64,000 nt of DNA from Panonychus citri (Eukaryota; Arthropoda; Arachnida; Trombidiformes; Tetranychidae): the NCBI RefSeq assembly GCF_014898815.1, contig NW_026515433.1:1510501-1574500 (forward strand). Direction: 5' to 3'. A program made the position numbers and the translations under genes. The first letter of the stretch is position 1. Every line of letters begins with the position of its first letter. Shown in pieces: positions 1 to 11,240 of this stretch. Under the pieces are notes generated by a model that was not told the DNA's origin, did no database searches, and was given only the letters and a program-made list of their open reading frames with translations.

Positions 1-488
1 TTCAGAGAAAAAAACAAAGAAAAAAATCATCTGCAAATAGTTGAAAAAACGATCGAGAGATGGCGCTGGTTTTCATTCTTTTCCAATTTGAATTAACTTT
101 TCAATTTAATTGTTAACTGTAATTTTCTAAGGAAATTAAGTTTAATTCTAATCAATTCTAATGGTTATTGATTGGATCTTTTTTGGTGTGAGTCAAATTC
201 ACAAGAATTGATGAAGTTTCTGTCTTCTGGCCAATGAAATGTTCAAAAATTAATGTGATTGTTTGGTCATGACTAAGATCGTTAATTTAATCAATTTGTG
301 GGTTTAGTTGATTATCAGGATGATTAACTTGATTTGAAGACAATTGATTATTTTCGACGTCTATCTAATCATTGATTATCTTTTATTTCTTTGAAAATTC
401 GGTTAATACAATGGAAAAAATTGAAAATTCAATTTTGATTCTCCATTTTCAATGGTTTGTTGGTTTTTTTTTTGTCGTAACGATTTAA
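1..488. other. Intergenic, no gene seen
   Basis: AT-rich sequence downstream of the first minus-strand gene. I see no open frame, RNA gene or repeat that I can support. The 3' UTR of the 489-1101 gene must lie in the right-hand part. Confidence 0.6.
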
Positions 489-1101
489 TTAGTAACCATA
501 TCCGGCTTGGAATCGATTTGAATCATCGTAGCCCATTGATCGAGTATGAGCATTGTTGATTTGTCCTGAGGCCGATAAACTTGTTCCCTGGACACCTCCA
601 GGTCCATCAGTGAACGAGGTGTGAGTCTTTTCATAAGAATGACTTGCAGCCGAAGCGCTATTATCATAACCTCGAGAATTTGATTCGATATTAACATAAG
701 AACCAGGAACACCGGGTCCCATCATCGGCCCTGGACCATTAAGTGCCCCAGTTCCCAATACACCACTTCCGAGACCCGCAACACCATTAACAGCTGATTG
801 GAGGGCATGACCTTTAGCGAACTCGATATTCGCAGCACCTTTAGCAACATCACCGACGGCATTAAGAGCACCTCCAATCAGACCTGATGCAGTTCCAGTA
901 ACGGCATTTAAAGCATTTGCTGCAGTACCGAAAATAGTATCAGCAATTGGTCCGAGAATCGGTGAAGCTACAATTTAGAAATTGACAATTAGTTAATTTT
1001 TCTTTTCGAACAACCAAACAAAAACTTTTCTCGAATCCTCGAAACTTACCTGAAGTCGAAATGGCAAAGGAAAGGACACAAATTGCAACGAAAGATTTCA
1101 T
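489..1101 (-). CDS. Secreted Gly/Ala/Ser-rich protein, two exons
   Basis: Coding exons are complement(1050-1101) and complement(489-967), giving 176 residues. Exon 1 encodes a clear signal peptide beginning MKSFVAICVLSFAIST. It ends in phase 1 at a GTAAGT donor, and the acceptor TGTAG completes an Ala codon. The mature part starts with a small-residue hydrophobic stretch (SPILGPIADTIFGTAANAL), then Gly/Ala-rich sequence, then a Ser/Asn/Tyr-rich tail ending in GYGY. The tail has an RGYDNSASA segment that resembles the RGFDNSGS motif of the larger paralogues at 4403-6545, 9764-10459 and 11241-12368. It probably serves outside the cell, in cuticle or silk, but I do not recognise a characterised family. 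Gene structure is the same as in the next five genes. Confidence 0.8.
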
Positions 1102-1200
1102 CTTGAACGATTGGAAGTGATTAACAAATCAACTGATTTACTAATTGTTAACTTTAAAGAGTAGATTAGATTTGATCATTTCTCCAACAATTAACAACCA

Positions 1201-1208
1201 TTTTTATA
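1201..1208 (-). promoter_or_regulatory. TATA box of the 489-1101 gene
   Basis: On the minus strand this reads TATAAAAA, about 100 bp upstream of the ATG. The other genes of the cluster have a TATA box at a similar distance. Confidence 0.6.
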
Positions 1209-2052
1209 CCAATTTTTAAATGGAGACAAAAACTCAGCGGCTTCTAATTATTTCTCAGCATTTTAATTGATCATTAATTTAAACAATCAGCTCATCTTTT
1301 AATTGTCTAGTTTAATTTAATCAACTCTAAGATTGGAAACCTGAACAATTTGATCCAGTTAATCAATCAAAATGATAATTAAGTGACACTACTATTGTTT
1401 AGTTTCATTTAAAGTAATCAAGGTTGGAGAAATTAATTTTTCCAATCAAATTAATCAACAGAATTTAATTTTTCATAGTTACTGTAATCACAATTAAAAA
1501 ATTCTAATCACTCCAATCACCTTGATTAAATTATCTCTATCAATCATTGTCTTTAATCAAGATTAATAACAATCAGGTGATTTATTGACATTTGGTTAAT
1601 TGTTATAATCAAAGGTGCTTTTCAAATTATCTTATTAACGTCATAACGATAATTAGTTAATTGTTTTTTCTATATCAAGTTAATCAACTAATCGATATAA
1701 ATTTCAATTCAATTATCTCGTTAAATTTAATCAACAAAAGTAAATCATGATTTGAATTGGAAAATCATCTCAATCAACATTCAAACCACAATTTAATTGC
1801 CGCAATTTGTTTAACCTAAAGTGCACCGATTAATCAATTAGTGGATCAAATTAAATGATTGAGAGATTAAGTTTATGATTAAGTTAATCAGTTGGATAAT
1901 TTTGGTCAAAATGAGTTTCATATTAATTTTATATCGAAAGGTTAAGATTATCATTGATTGATTGAAACAATTAGATAAGAGAAAAATAAGAAATATTGAT
2001 TGATTTTATTTAGAGGTTAATTGTTGCTCTTTAATGACAATTTAGTTACAAT
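1209..2052. other. Intergenic, AT-rich
   Basis: Dense in TTAATC and CAATTA words, as is most non-coding DNA in this window. No gene seen. It should contain the 3' UTR of the 2053-2930 gene. Confidence 0.55.
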
Positions 2053-2930
2053 TTAATAGCCCAATTCAACATTAGCATTTGAATTAGATGAAGCTGAAGC
2101 TCTGAGGTTTCCGTTTCCAGCACCATTGTAGTTAACTCCAGCATTTGAGTTTGAATTGGCTGAGCCAGAAACTGAGCCGCCATTGTAACCACCGCCATTG
2201 GCATCAACATTAGCTGATGAGCCAGAATTAGCAGATCCGCTGAATCCACCACCATTCGATGAGCCACCAGATTGATCACCGTTTCCACCTTGGTAACCAC
2301 CATTTCCTCCGCTTTGATATCCACCGTTTCCACCATTTTGATATCCACCGTTGGAACCGGAGTTACCATTTCGGTCAACATAGATGACCTGTGGGGGAGG
2401 GGAAGGTTGTCGTTCACGTTCAACGTAAATAACTTGAGGTTGTTGTTGTGGTTGTTCCCGTTCAACGACACGTTCTCGTCGACCGCCATTACCGCCACCG
2501 AAAATGGTTCGAATAGCACCAGTACCAATAGAAGCGGCTCCACCAAGAATAGATCCAAGGAAACCACCACCGCCTCCATTGTTACCTCTAGAGTAATCAT
2601 CGGATTCACCTCGACCTCGTCCACCGCCTCCAATTTTAACAGCAAATCCATCGGGCTCACCATAACCATCTTTGGTCACTCCGACACCAACCCCGAAACC
2701 ATTTCCTCGACCTCCTCGGCCTTCAGATCCAAAACCTACACCAACACCGTTAAAGTTATCATTGGACACAATACCAGCACCGACACCAGAACGTCGGCCG
2801 TCGTAATTAGCTAAAAGATCAAAAAGGTCAGAAAATCAAGTTAATCGAACAAAAAAAAATTCGAAAATTTGTTCCTACCTGAGGCCAAAATAGCCCACGA
2901 AAGAACACAAACTACAGAGAAAACTTTCAT
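2053..2930 (-). CDS. Secreted Gly/Asn/Ser-rich protein, two exons
   Basis: Coding exons are complement(2879-2930) and complement(2053-2810), 269 residues in all. Exon 1 encodes the signal peptide MKVFSVVCVLSWAILAS and ends in phase 1 (TCAG then GTAGGA). The acceptor TTTTAG completes Ala. The body begins NYDGRRSGVGAGIVSN, then a Gly-rich half with GRGGRGNGFGVGVGV, a basic/Glu/Gln stretch with two copies of PQVIYV[ED]R, then GGYQ(N/S)GGN tandem repeats and a Ser/Asn/Gly-rich end. A methionine reading at 2769 would be a GTG inside the exon and is not the start. Probably an extracellular structural protein of cuticle or silk; no named family recognised. Confidence 0.8.
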
Positions 2931-3024
2931 TTCTAATTAGATTATTAATCAATATAAAGATGAGAAATTACTACAAACCAATAGTGGAGATGATAAAATG
3001 AAGGCGAAATTAATTATTTGATCC

Positions 3025-3033
3025 ACTTTTATA
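3025..3033 (-). promoter_or_regulatory. TATA box of the 2053-2930 gene
   Basis: Minus strand reads TATAAAAGT about 100 bp upstream of the ATG at 2930. Confidence 0.6.
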
Positions 3034-4402
3034 CCTTTACCGATTAATTAGCTTCTACGTATTTAGCTGATTCCTCATGAAACAATTATAACAATTTATC
3101 ATTATTTTCCCAATTACGATGTGTGCGTATCAATATTTCCAAAGGATAATAACAGGAACAATAATTAAATTAATCTAATTACATTCGGAAACAATATCAT
3201 GAAATTTCAGGTGAAATTTCGTAACAATCATCTTGATTAGAATTGATTGTCTTGCTTACAAATTGATTGTGCTTTTCTTTGTAAATAATAGTATCAATCG
3301 TATAAAAGATCAACAGTCCAGAATTCAAAATTTAATAATCGAAAAGGATTCCAACTGACCAACGATAAATATGAGATCGAAAATGATATAACTTTATTAT
3401 CGTTTAAAATGAGAATCAGAATAAGAGTTCATTGTATATGAATGACGTCGCTAATTAATCAGTGTGATTAAGTGGTTTTCTTTTCAATTGTATTAATTGT
3501 TACAAATGATGCAAAGAATATAATGAGTTGGATCAGAAATTCGAGTATAAGTTGAATTGAGAAAACGATCTGAGATATTACAGATAATGCAAATTTCGAA
3601 TGGAAAAAATGAAAATTGTATAATGTAATTGGCGATACAACGAAGTTCTGGCTTTCTATATTCGAAATATGTTCATGTTATCGTGGCCTTTCTCGAATTT
3701 AGGTTCTACCATGAAAAAGTACATTCGATATCAATTTATTTAGCGATTCTATGTTTCGTCATTCGAGATCATTTGTCGATTGTGCTCTGATATTGTATCG
3801 ATTTCTATTTTCACCATTAACTATCAAATGAAAGAAAATTTCGAACAAAAGTTCGAATATCATCAGTAGAACGTGCGAAAAGGTACAGTCCCAAAATTAG
3901 ATCAAAATTACTATTCGAATCAACAAAATCAGCGTAATCAAATGTACTGATCATCGTCAGTGACGAAAATTATGATCATTTGAATCGACTGGTTTTTTCG
4001 AGGAAAAATTGATTGTGGTACAAGTTTATTTACGAAAATTTTGGTCAGTTTTACCGAAAATTCTGACATCAATTTTTATTTCGCTTCTTCCTTGGAAAAT
4101 TTGATCTTCCTATTTGATGGTTCCTACAATCTTTTGAGCGAATTTATTGTGATTTATTATCATTTAGTTTTTGATTGATTTTGAATCAGACCTAAGAGTC
4201 GATCGTTGAATGAAAATTTGGTTCTAAGGTCGTGAGTTTATAAATTTTGCTTTAAATTGGTAAACAAGTAAGCGAAGATGAGATTAGTTGGTTTTAATTA
4301 TGATTTTTAATTCGAATCAAATTCATTCAAAGTAAATAAAATAACATCAAATTTAGTGTTAATCATTAGAACACAGTTTATGAGATGATCAATTTATCGG
4401 GT
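3034..4402. other. Intergenic, no gene seen
   Basis: From about 3350 to 4250 the word usage changes: fewer TTAATC/CAATTA words and more TTCGAA and ATTCGA words than the rest. This could be an old mobile-element insertion, but I see no terminal repeats or coding remnant. Confidence 0.4.
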
Positions 4403-6545
4403 TTAGTATAAGTTTGCAAAAGAATCGGCATTATTTCTGGACTGATCAAAGAAACCAGCGTTAAGACCAGATTGAGAAGCTCGAAGTTGATCATTTTCGA
4501 AATTGAAACCTCCTTTTTGTGCGGCATTATTATCGAACCCAGCATTGTGGAAATTAGCACCGGATGATCGATCAGATGATCCAGATTCTGAACCACTACC
4601 GAAGTTGTATTGTTTATTGAATCGGTCATTTTCGTTGTTGAAATTTGAACCAGAATTGTCGAAACCTCGTGAAGCTTGGTTGTTATCGTAGAAACCAGCG
4701 CCTGCTGATCGAGATTTGTCCAAATCGTTTTGGTAAGCGTTGAGGTTACCAGATTTTGTGGATTCTGAGCTACCACGTGATCCAGCTGAGCCTCGACCTC
4801 CACTAATACCAACATTAGCTCCAGCATTTCCTCCTTGAGATCCGCTTGAAGCGCCAGCACCAGCGTTTCCATTGTTTGAACCTTGTCCACCGCCGAGGAT
4901 AACTCCACCTGAGCTTCCTTCACCAATACCTGAACCACCTCGTCCACTATTTTCTGGTCGGTAACCTCCTTGTCCACCGGGAAGGGTAATTCCACCTGAG
5001 CTTCCTTGTCCGATACTGATTCCAGATCCTCCGTTTCCTTGACCTTCACCATTACCGTTACCACCGATGATAACTCCACCGGAGCTTCCTTGACCGATAC
5101 CTGAACCGCCTTGGCCTCCGTTTTCTGGTCGATAACCTCCTTGTCCACCGGGAAGGGTAATTCCACCTGAGCTTCCTTGTCCAATACCTTGTCCACCACC
5201 GATGATAACTCCACCGGAGCTTCCTTGACCGATACCTGAACCACCTCGTCCACCATTTCCTGGTCGATAACCTCCTTGTCCACCGGGAAGGTTAATTCCA
5301 CTTGAACCTCCTTGAGATCCGCTTGAAGCGCCAGCACCAGCGTTTCCATTGTTTGAACCTTGTCCACCGCCGATGATAACTCCACCTGAGCTTCCTTGTC
5401 CAATTGTGGCTCCAGATCCATGTCCTCGACCTCCATTGTTTCCTCGTCCACCACCGAGGATAACTCCTCCTGAGCTTCCTTCACCGATACTTGAACCACC
5501 ACGGCCTGCATTGCTCAAGCTGCCACCTCCTTGTCCACCAGGGAATTGAACTCCTCCTGAGCTTCCTTGACCGATACCTGAACCACCTCGGCCTGCATTA
5601 CTCAAGCTGCCGATACCAAATTCAAAACCAGAATTAGCTCCTGAGTTACTATTTCCTTGTCCACCTCTTTGTCCACCAATTCCGATATTTAATCCACTGT
5701 TTCCACCAGCATTCGAACCGGCATTAGAACCACTTTGAGCTCCATTGTTTGATCCTCCTTGTGAACCAGATCCTGAGTTAGTACCAACTTGAGTTTGTCC
5801 TCGTGATCCACTTTGTCCACCACCAAGACTAATACCACTGGAAGAGCCTCCTTGTCCTCCAAGACCAAGACTGAGACCGAAGCCAATACCTGATCCGCTG
5901 TTTCCTCTACCTGAACCAGAACCAGAACCAGAGTTAGAGCCAGAACCTGATCCTAAACCAATATTGACACTTCCTGAAGAGCCTTTTTGACCATTTCCAT
6001 ATCTATCGACGGAGACAGCACCACCTCCAAGACCAGATTGTCGATTGTATCGGTCATTTTGATTATTGAAAGAAGAACCAGAATTATCATAACCTCGTGA
6101 AGCTTGATTATTATCATGGAAACCAGAGCCTGATGATCGAGATTGATCTTGTTCGTTTCGGAAATTATTAAAGTTACCAGAGCTTGTGGAATCTGAACTT
6201 CCTCGTGCTCCAGCTGAGCCTCGTCCTCCGGAGATACCAACATTAACACCAACATTTCCAGCTCCTCCTTGAGCACCACGTCCAATATTTACATTAGCAC
6301 CAGTGTTTGATAAACCAGCCGAGGAACCAGCGTTGCCTCCGCTCGAGCTTCGTCCTCCATTGAGACCGAAGTTCACATTAACTCCAGCACCAGAACTGCC
6401 TTGTCCATGTTGTCGTCGGATAAAAGTAGCTAAACAATCATCAAATAGAAACAATTAGTTATCAGTACTCGATAGGAATTAGCTAATCACTTACCTGATG
6501 ATAATCCAGCTAATGCGAGAACACAAATAGCAGTGAAAATTTCAT
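4403..6545 (-). CDS. Large secreted Gly/Ser-rich repeat protein, frameshift in signal exon
   Basis: Exon 2 is complement(4403-6429), open for 675 codons after the junction codon. Exon 1 is complement(6495-6545). The paralogue at 10408-10459 has a 52-nt exon 1; this one has 51 nt because one T/A of the ATG-proximal homopolymer is missing, so the written ATG runs into TAG after 11 codons. With one base added the signal peptide matches the paralogue and the protein would have about 692 residues. After ATFIRRQHGQ the body has Gly-rich sequence, a first copy of the DNNQASRG[YF]DNSGS module, a long array of GGSGIGQGSSGGV[IT] units, then a second full C-terminal module ending FANLY. Likely an extracellular structural (silk or cuticle) protein. 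Whether the gene is live depends on whether the missing base is real. Confidence 0.7.
4786..5615 (-). repeat. Coding tandem repeat: GGSGIGQGSSGG units
   Basis: Within exon 2, units of roughly 25-45 residues repeat in the pattern RGGSGIG[QE]GSSGGV[IT][IL]GGGQG, alternating with LPGGQGGYRPENG. The array is in frame and the wobble positions are well conserved between units, suggesting recent expansion or conversion. The 11241-12368 gene carries a few of the same units. Confidence 0.8.
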
Positions 6546-6666
6546 CTCGATTAGATTTTTATTATCACAATTTATTTTGATTGTAGTTGATTATAGTTGA
6601 TAGCTTCAAACTGTATCAATGTTATCTCAATGATGAACAATTAGATTGTGATGAGAAAATTGTTTC

Positions 6667-6674
6667 TTTTTATA
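6667..6674 (-). promoter_or_regulatory. TATA box of the 4403-6545 gene
   Basis: Minus strand reads TATAAAAA, about 125 bp upstream of the ATG. The sequence between (around 6610-6680) is clearly similar to 10500-10570 upstream of the 9764-10459 gene, so the promoters are paralogous too. Confidence 0.6.
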
Positions 6675-8064
6675 TTAATATCTGATTATCTATCGATTAG
6701 CAACAGAGAGCATTTTTTTGATTACTGATCAATGATTTGATTAATTGCCTACCGTTAATCAATTCATCTTTAATTTGATTTCAATTGTCTTTTGGTTATT
6801 GGCTGTTATCAAAGGTCAAATACCAGTCGATGATTCAGAAAACAGCTAATCAATCATTGAATTAGATAATTACTTGAACTTAATCAGCTTTTATAAACCA
6901 AAAAAAGACAATTGTTATCAATAATTAACAATTTGATCATCTAAATTCACTAGTTCGAGCCATTGACAAAGTAAAGTTATGGATCATCTTGACAGTTTCT
7001 ATTGAATTTCATAGGCTGCTCATGATCTAATGGAATCGGTCTATGAATCTCACCATTGTTCATGAGACGATTCGTGAACTCGTTTATACAATTATGTATT
7101 AATATTTGCTGTCAAATTGATTAATTTGCTCACTGATCAATATTATTTGACTATTCGGAAATACAAAGCCCTATTTAGATCAATGAAATTCATAAGCAAA
7201 TATTTATAATAATATCTCAATCGTACCATGTTTATTTCGGACTTTTGTCATAAAAAATTCTGAATGAAGAATTCCGTTCAATGCGATTGGTGGTCGCATC
7301 ATCTATTACCATGTGAAAGAGTATTTTCTGAACTAAAGCTAGTTAATGCTCATTCAATTGAGGATTAAGATCTTGAGATTCTTGAACGTTTATTGAAAAC
7401 GTACTAATTATGTAGGCTAATTAATACTGATTCGTGTGATTTATTGTGAGAAAAATTATCTTCATCCATTCTCGAACTAATTGTGATCAATTGATTCCCG
7501 GTACTTTCGGTCTGAGCTTTACAATTCCTGCAAATTTCATTCTATTGTGACTTTTGTTAATAAATTCACTTTTTCTTCAGGAAACTCTGAATTATTTTGA
7601 TGAAAAGTTTTTGCAATTTGGAGTCATGAAAATTACTGGATAGAATAAATTCTTAACAAATATTCCAGAATATTGAAAATCGATCTTAATCCTAGTCTAA
7701 TAAATAAAATTTTCATCGAAAGCTCAGCACCAAAGGTCAAGTTCACGCCCTTTAACTCATCAAAAACACACTAATCAACGAATGATATCATATTAATAGA
7801 ATATCAAATGCTAGATCATTTTAGATAGAGTGGTCGAAAAACCTTCTCTTTCGATTGAATCTACTGTGTAAAAAATATTCGAACCTCTGAAAGAGACATT
7901 TGGACAATAGTTGCATCGAATCCCAATGTGTTGACATTTTCTTCTGATAAACGTCGATATGATTGAAAGAGGTTTAGAACTATTTTTAAGAGTCTTAATT
8001 AAGTTTATTGTTCGAATGATTGAGGTAATTAGTAAAAAATACAAGAAATGATCTTAATTATTCC
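6675..8064. other. Intergenic, no gene supported
   Basis: The part from about 6950 to 8040 has word usage unlike the surrounding DNA, similar to 3350-4250. A 77-codon open stretch on the minus strand at 7811-8044 has no recognisable product and no paralogue here; I do not call it a gene. Confidence 0.4.
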
Positions 8065-8495
8065 TTAATTGTTTCCATAAGCTTCAGAATTGGTTCGTAA
8101 TGAGCCATATGATTGATCTGAACCAGCTCGAGCACCAAGTGAAGTACCTCGAGTACCAGAACCAAGAGTAACTCCAGCGGAACTTGAATCAGGTCCAGCA
8201 AATGAACCAGCTGAACTTGGACCGGTGGAGGGTCGACCATAGTAAAGATAATCATCATTATCACGATATCGGTCATTTCGACCTCCACGATTATAATTGT
8301 ATCCAATGTCAATTCCATCAGCGATTCCCTTTCGATATGCTTGTTCCCGTCTTCGGAGTAAAACGGTTCCTATTCAAATTAAACATCAACAATCAATTAG
8401 TTTGATCGCAAAGTTAATCATTAACAATGAAATACTTTACCTGTTGCGATTGAGATTAAACAAAGAGCAACAATTAAGCTAACAATTAATTTCAT
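8065..8495 (-). CDS. Small secreted Gly/Ser/Tyr-rich protein, two exons
   Basis: Coding exons are complement(8441-8495) and complement(8065-8369), 119 residues. Exon 1 encodes the signal peptide MKLIVSLIVALCLISIAT and stops in phase 1 at a GTAAAG donor. The acceptor AATAG gives Gly at the junction. The mature protein begins with a basic segment, TVLLRRREQAYRKG, then an Asp/Arg/Tyr-rich stretch (RNDRYRDNDDYLYYG), then Gly/Ser/Ala-rich sequence ending SEAYGNN. The longest open frame here is a different, spurious one; the splice sites and signal peptide identify this frame. Exon layout matches the rest of the cluster. Its start (basic residues, then AY..G) resembles the SRRRQRQAYESG start of the 9764-10459 protein. 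Function unknown, presumably extracellular. Confidence 0.75.
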
Positions 8496-8590
8496 ATTGA
8501 TATTTTTCTCTTGAGTTTTAATCAAAAAGATTTACTTGATTACACAACTGATTTGCTAAATTAAATGAATACGATTCAACAATTACTTTG

Positions 8591-8600
8591 GATTTATATA
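8591..8600 (-). promoter_or_regulatory. TATA box of the 8065-8495 gene
   Basis: Minus strand reads TATATAAATC about 95 bp upstream of the ATG. Confidence 0.55.
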
Positions 8601-9390
8601 CAAGCGACAATCAGCTAATCATCTAAGCTTAAACTAATTAATCATGTAATTTCTGACTGTAACTTATGATTATCTATCCAAAATCAACTTTAACTTTCCC
8701 CTGGCAACCAGTTTGATTGTAATAATTAATTTGATATTCTGTGGTATGATCAGCTTAACAATATCTAATCAATTGTTGTACTTTTTAGTTAATTGGTAAA
8801 CAAGATGATTAATAACAATTAACCTGCAAATAGCTAATGATAACTCTTAGCATTTACAATTAACACGTTACAATAATGATGACATTTGCCTATGATTAAT
8901 TGTCAATTTGTATCAATTCAATAACAAAGTTGATTGAGATCATCTAAAGGTTATCGAGTTTTTTTTGCAACAACAATTAAGACTCCTATTTGATTGTCAA
9001 TTAAGCCTTTTGACTAATCGATAAGTGAAACTGACCATTGGATTAGGCTCAAATGGAATCAGAGAAAAAAAGTGAATCAATTGAATCAAACTAACTACAC
9101 TGTACTAAAAGTTAGTAAAAAAATGCTCGCAAGAATAAATTGCAATTGACAGACTAATCATGTGATTAATGTGATTAATCAATTTCATCTTAATTATATT
9201 CCAAAAGGATACGACAACATTTTGACAGTAAGGTAAATACAATAGGTAAGCTTTTCTGCTTTTGTCTAATGTTAATACAAATAACGTAATAATAAGCAGT
9301 CGAAGTCCGAAAAGTTCGTGATGGGGACAGAAAAAAGTCCTTTTTCTCCATCTCTTTGCGACTATTATAATATTTGAAAAAAGTTTCGAT

Positions 9391-9455
<65 letters not shown>

Positions 9456-9763
9456 TGATCATTCCTCATCAGTTTTACCCCTAGGCAATAATTTCAAAAC
9501 GACAAAAGTGTTTCCGAATGATTTCTTTGGTGACAGAATACAACTTAAGCCAATCAGCTTATGTTTAGCCAATAGGTTGTACTGTAGTTGTAATCGTTGA
9601 CCTCACATTGGCCATTAATATAGTGCCATCTTTAGATTTATAATATTTAGATTTGTAAGATTAATTCTAAGAACAAATCGACAGTGTCAAATACGTATGA
9701 ATAGACAAATGAAAAGTTAGAATTCAGTTTATTTTTGAGAATCATTATTGATTAGGTTACAGT
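8601..9763. other. Intergenic with one long CT tract
   Basis: No gene seen apart from a CT microsatellite at 9396-9451. Open frames across the tract are simple-repeat artefacts. Confidence 0.55.
9396..9451. repeat. (CT)n microsatellite, 56 bp
   Basis: Uninterrupted CT dinucleotide run. It is the only long one in the first 20 kb. Confidence 0.95.
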
Positions 9764-10459
9764 TTAATTTCGTCTTGCATAAACTTCAGCGTTATTTTTG
9801 GCTTGATTAAAGTAATTGGAATCAATTCCAGCTTGTGAAGATCGAAGTTGGTCATTGTCGAAATTGTATCCACCTTTTTGAGAAGCACTATTATCGAAAC
9901 CAGTGTTTCGGTAATTTGAACCAGATGATCGATCAATAGAACCAGAATCGAAACCACCGTTGAAACCAGGTTGTCTATTGAATCGGTCATTTTCGTTGTT
10001 GAAAGATGAACCAGAATTGTCGAAACCTCGTGAAGCTTGGTTGTTATCGTAGAAACCAGAGCCTGATGATCGAGATCTGTCCAAATCGTTTCGATAAGAA
10101 TTGACGTTACCAGAGTTGGTCAATTCTGAGCTTGCTTTGGCTCCAGCTGAGGCTGGACCTCGTCCTCCACTAAGACCTGCGTTGGCATTAGCACCACCAG
10201 CGCCAGAACCAGCACCGGCATTGGCACCAGCATTACCTTGACCATCACCTCGTCCTCGAATTGATTTACCGATTCCGATACCAGAAACTACACCAGATTC
10301 ATAAGCTTGTCTTTGTCGTCTTCTTGATAAAGTAGCTAAATCAATCAGATAACAAGTCGTTAGTAACCAAACTTAATTAACTAGATTACCGATCGTTAAT
10401 TACTTACCTGACGATAATCCAGCCAATGCAAGAACACAAATAACAACGAAAATTTTCAT
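9764..10459 (-). CDS. Secreted Gly/Asn/Ser-rich protein with conserved C-terminal module
   Basis: Coding exons are complement(10408-10459) and complement(9764-10335), 207 residues. Signal peptide MKIFVVICVLALAGLSS, phase-1 GTAAGT donor, and an acceptor that completes Ala. The mature chain opens TLSRRRQRQAYESGVVSG, passes through a Gly/Ala/Asn-rich linker, then the conserved module of about 105 residues. The module runs from NVNSYRNDLDRSRSSGSGF through RGFDNSGSSFNNENDRFNRQ to GYNFDNDQLRSSQAGID and a short NAEVYARRN end. It is the shortest intact version of the 4403-6545 gene, lacking the Gly repeat array. The intact exon 1 here is the reference that exposes the missing base in that gene. Probably secreted structural material; no characterised domain recognised. 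Confidence 0.82.
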
Positions 10460-10550
10460 TTCGATAAAATTTTTAGAAACAAAAGTTTAATTTGAGATTT
10501 TCAATGTTATCTGAATGGTGAACAATTAGATTGTGATTAACAAATTGTTT

Positions 10551-10559
10551 CTATTTATA
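10551..10559 (-). promoter_or_regulatory. TATA box of the 9764-10459 gene
   Basis: Minus strand reads TATAAATAG about 95 bp upstream of the ATG. Confidence 0.6.
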
Positions 10560-11240
10560 CTTTATATCTGATCCGATGATCAACTCTCGTTAGAAACACA
10601 TTTAAGGTTAATTGTCGTGTGATCAACTGAATGATTACTCAATTGTTGTCAATTAATCTAAGATTAATTATGTTTTAGCCATTGATTGTTGGGTCAATTT
10701 ATAATCGATATCGAAAATCATTTTTTGTATTACTCATAATTAGTTGATAAATAAACGATCAAAAACAGAAAGTTCAACAAATCGAAATGTTCAAAGTCGA
10801 TTTTTTCGATCGAAATTTTTCCCCCTGTCCCTCAAGATTCCACCATGTCATCAACAGCTGATTTCTCGATATAATTATCAACTCTTTACCCCATTGAGAA
10901 CTTAATTGGAGTCAATTTCCACAATTACTTGTAATGATCAATGTCTCAGCGAGAAACTCATAGCCGATCGCTTAAAACTGTCTAATTACCCCCTAACCCA
11001 CGCTATCGTGGACTAGAGGTCATGATATTGACTTAGACTAAGAAATCTGAAGCCACAATCGGCGGACAGTTTCAATTACTTGATCGCAACCGATTCAATT
11101 TGATTGTGTGAACGAGAAAAGTTATTGGCAAAGAATTTTAATCTTTTCAATGGTAAATTTTGAACTTATACAAGATACAAATATTAATATTTCTCAATCA
11201 GTTATATTTAATTGTTCAATTAGTTATCTGATTACAACAA
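10560..11240. other. Intergenic, no gene seen
   Basis: The 10780-11110 part is less AT-rich and of different word usage from its surroundings. I found no coding sequence or RNA gene in it. Confidence 0.45.

Noticed and set aside
4378..5511. Long alternative frame reading VQVSVKEAQVELSSVVDK repeats
   Set aside because: It is the out-of-frame shadow of the Gly-rich repeat array; no splice sites or signal peptide support it.
4786..5615. Regularly spaced repeats that might suggest CRISPR
   Set aside because: They are in-frame coding repeats of a Gly-rich protein without unique spacers.
7811..8044. 77-codon minus-strand frame
   Set aside because: Unrecognised product, no paralogue in the cluster, no signal exon; length is possible by chance.
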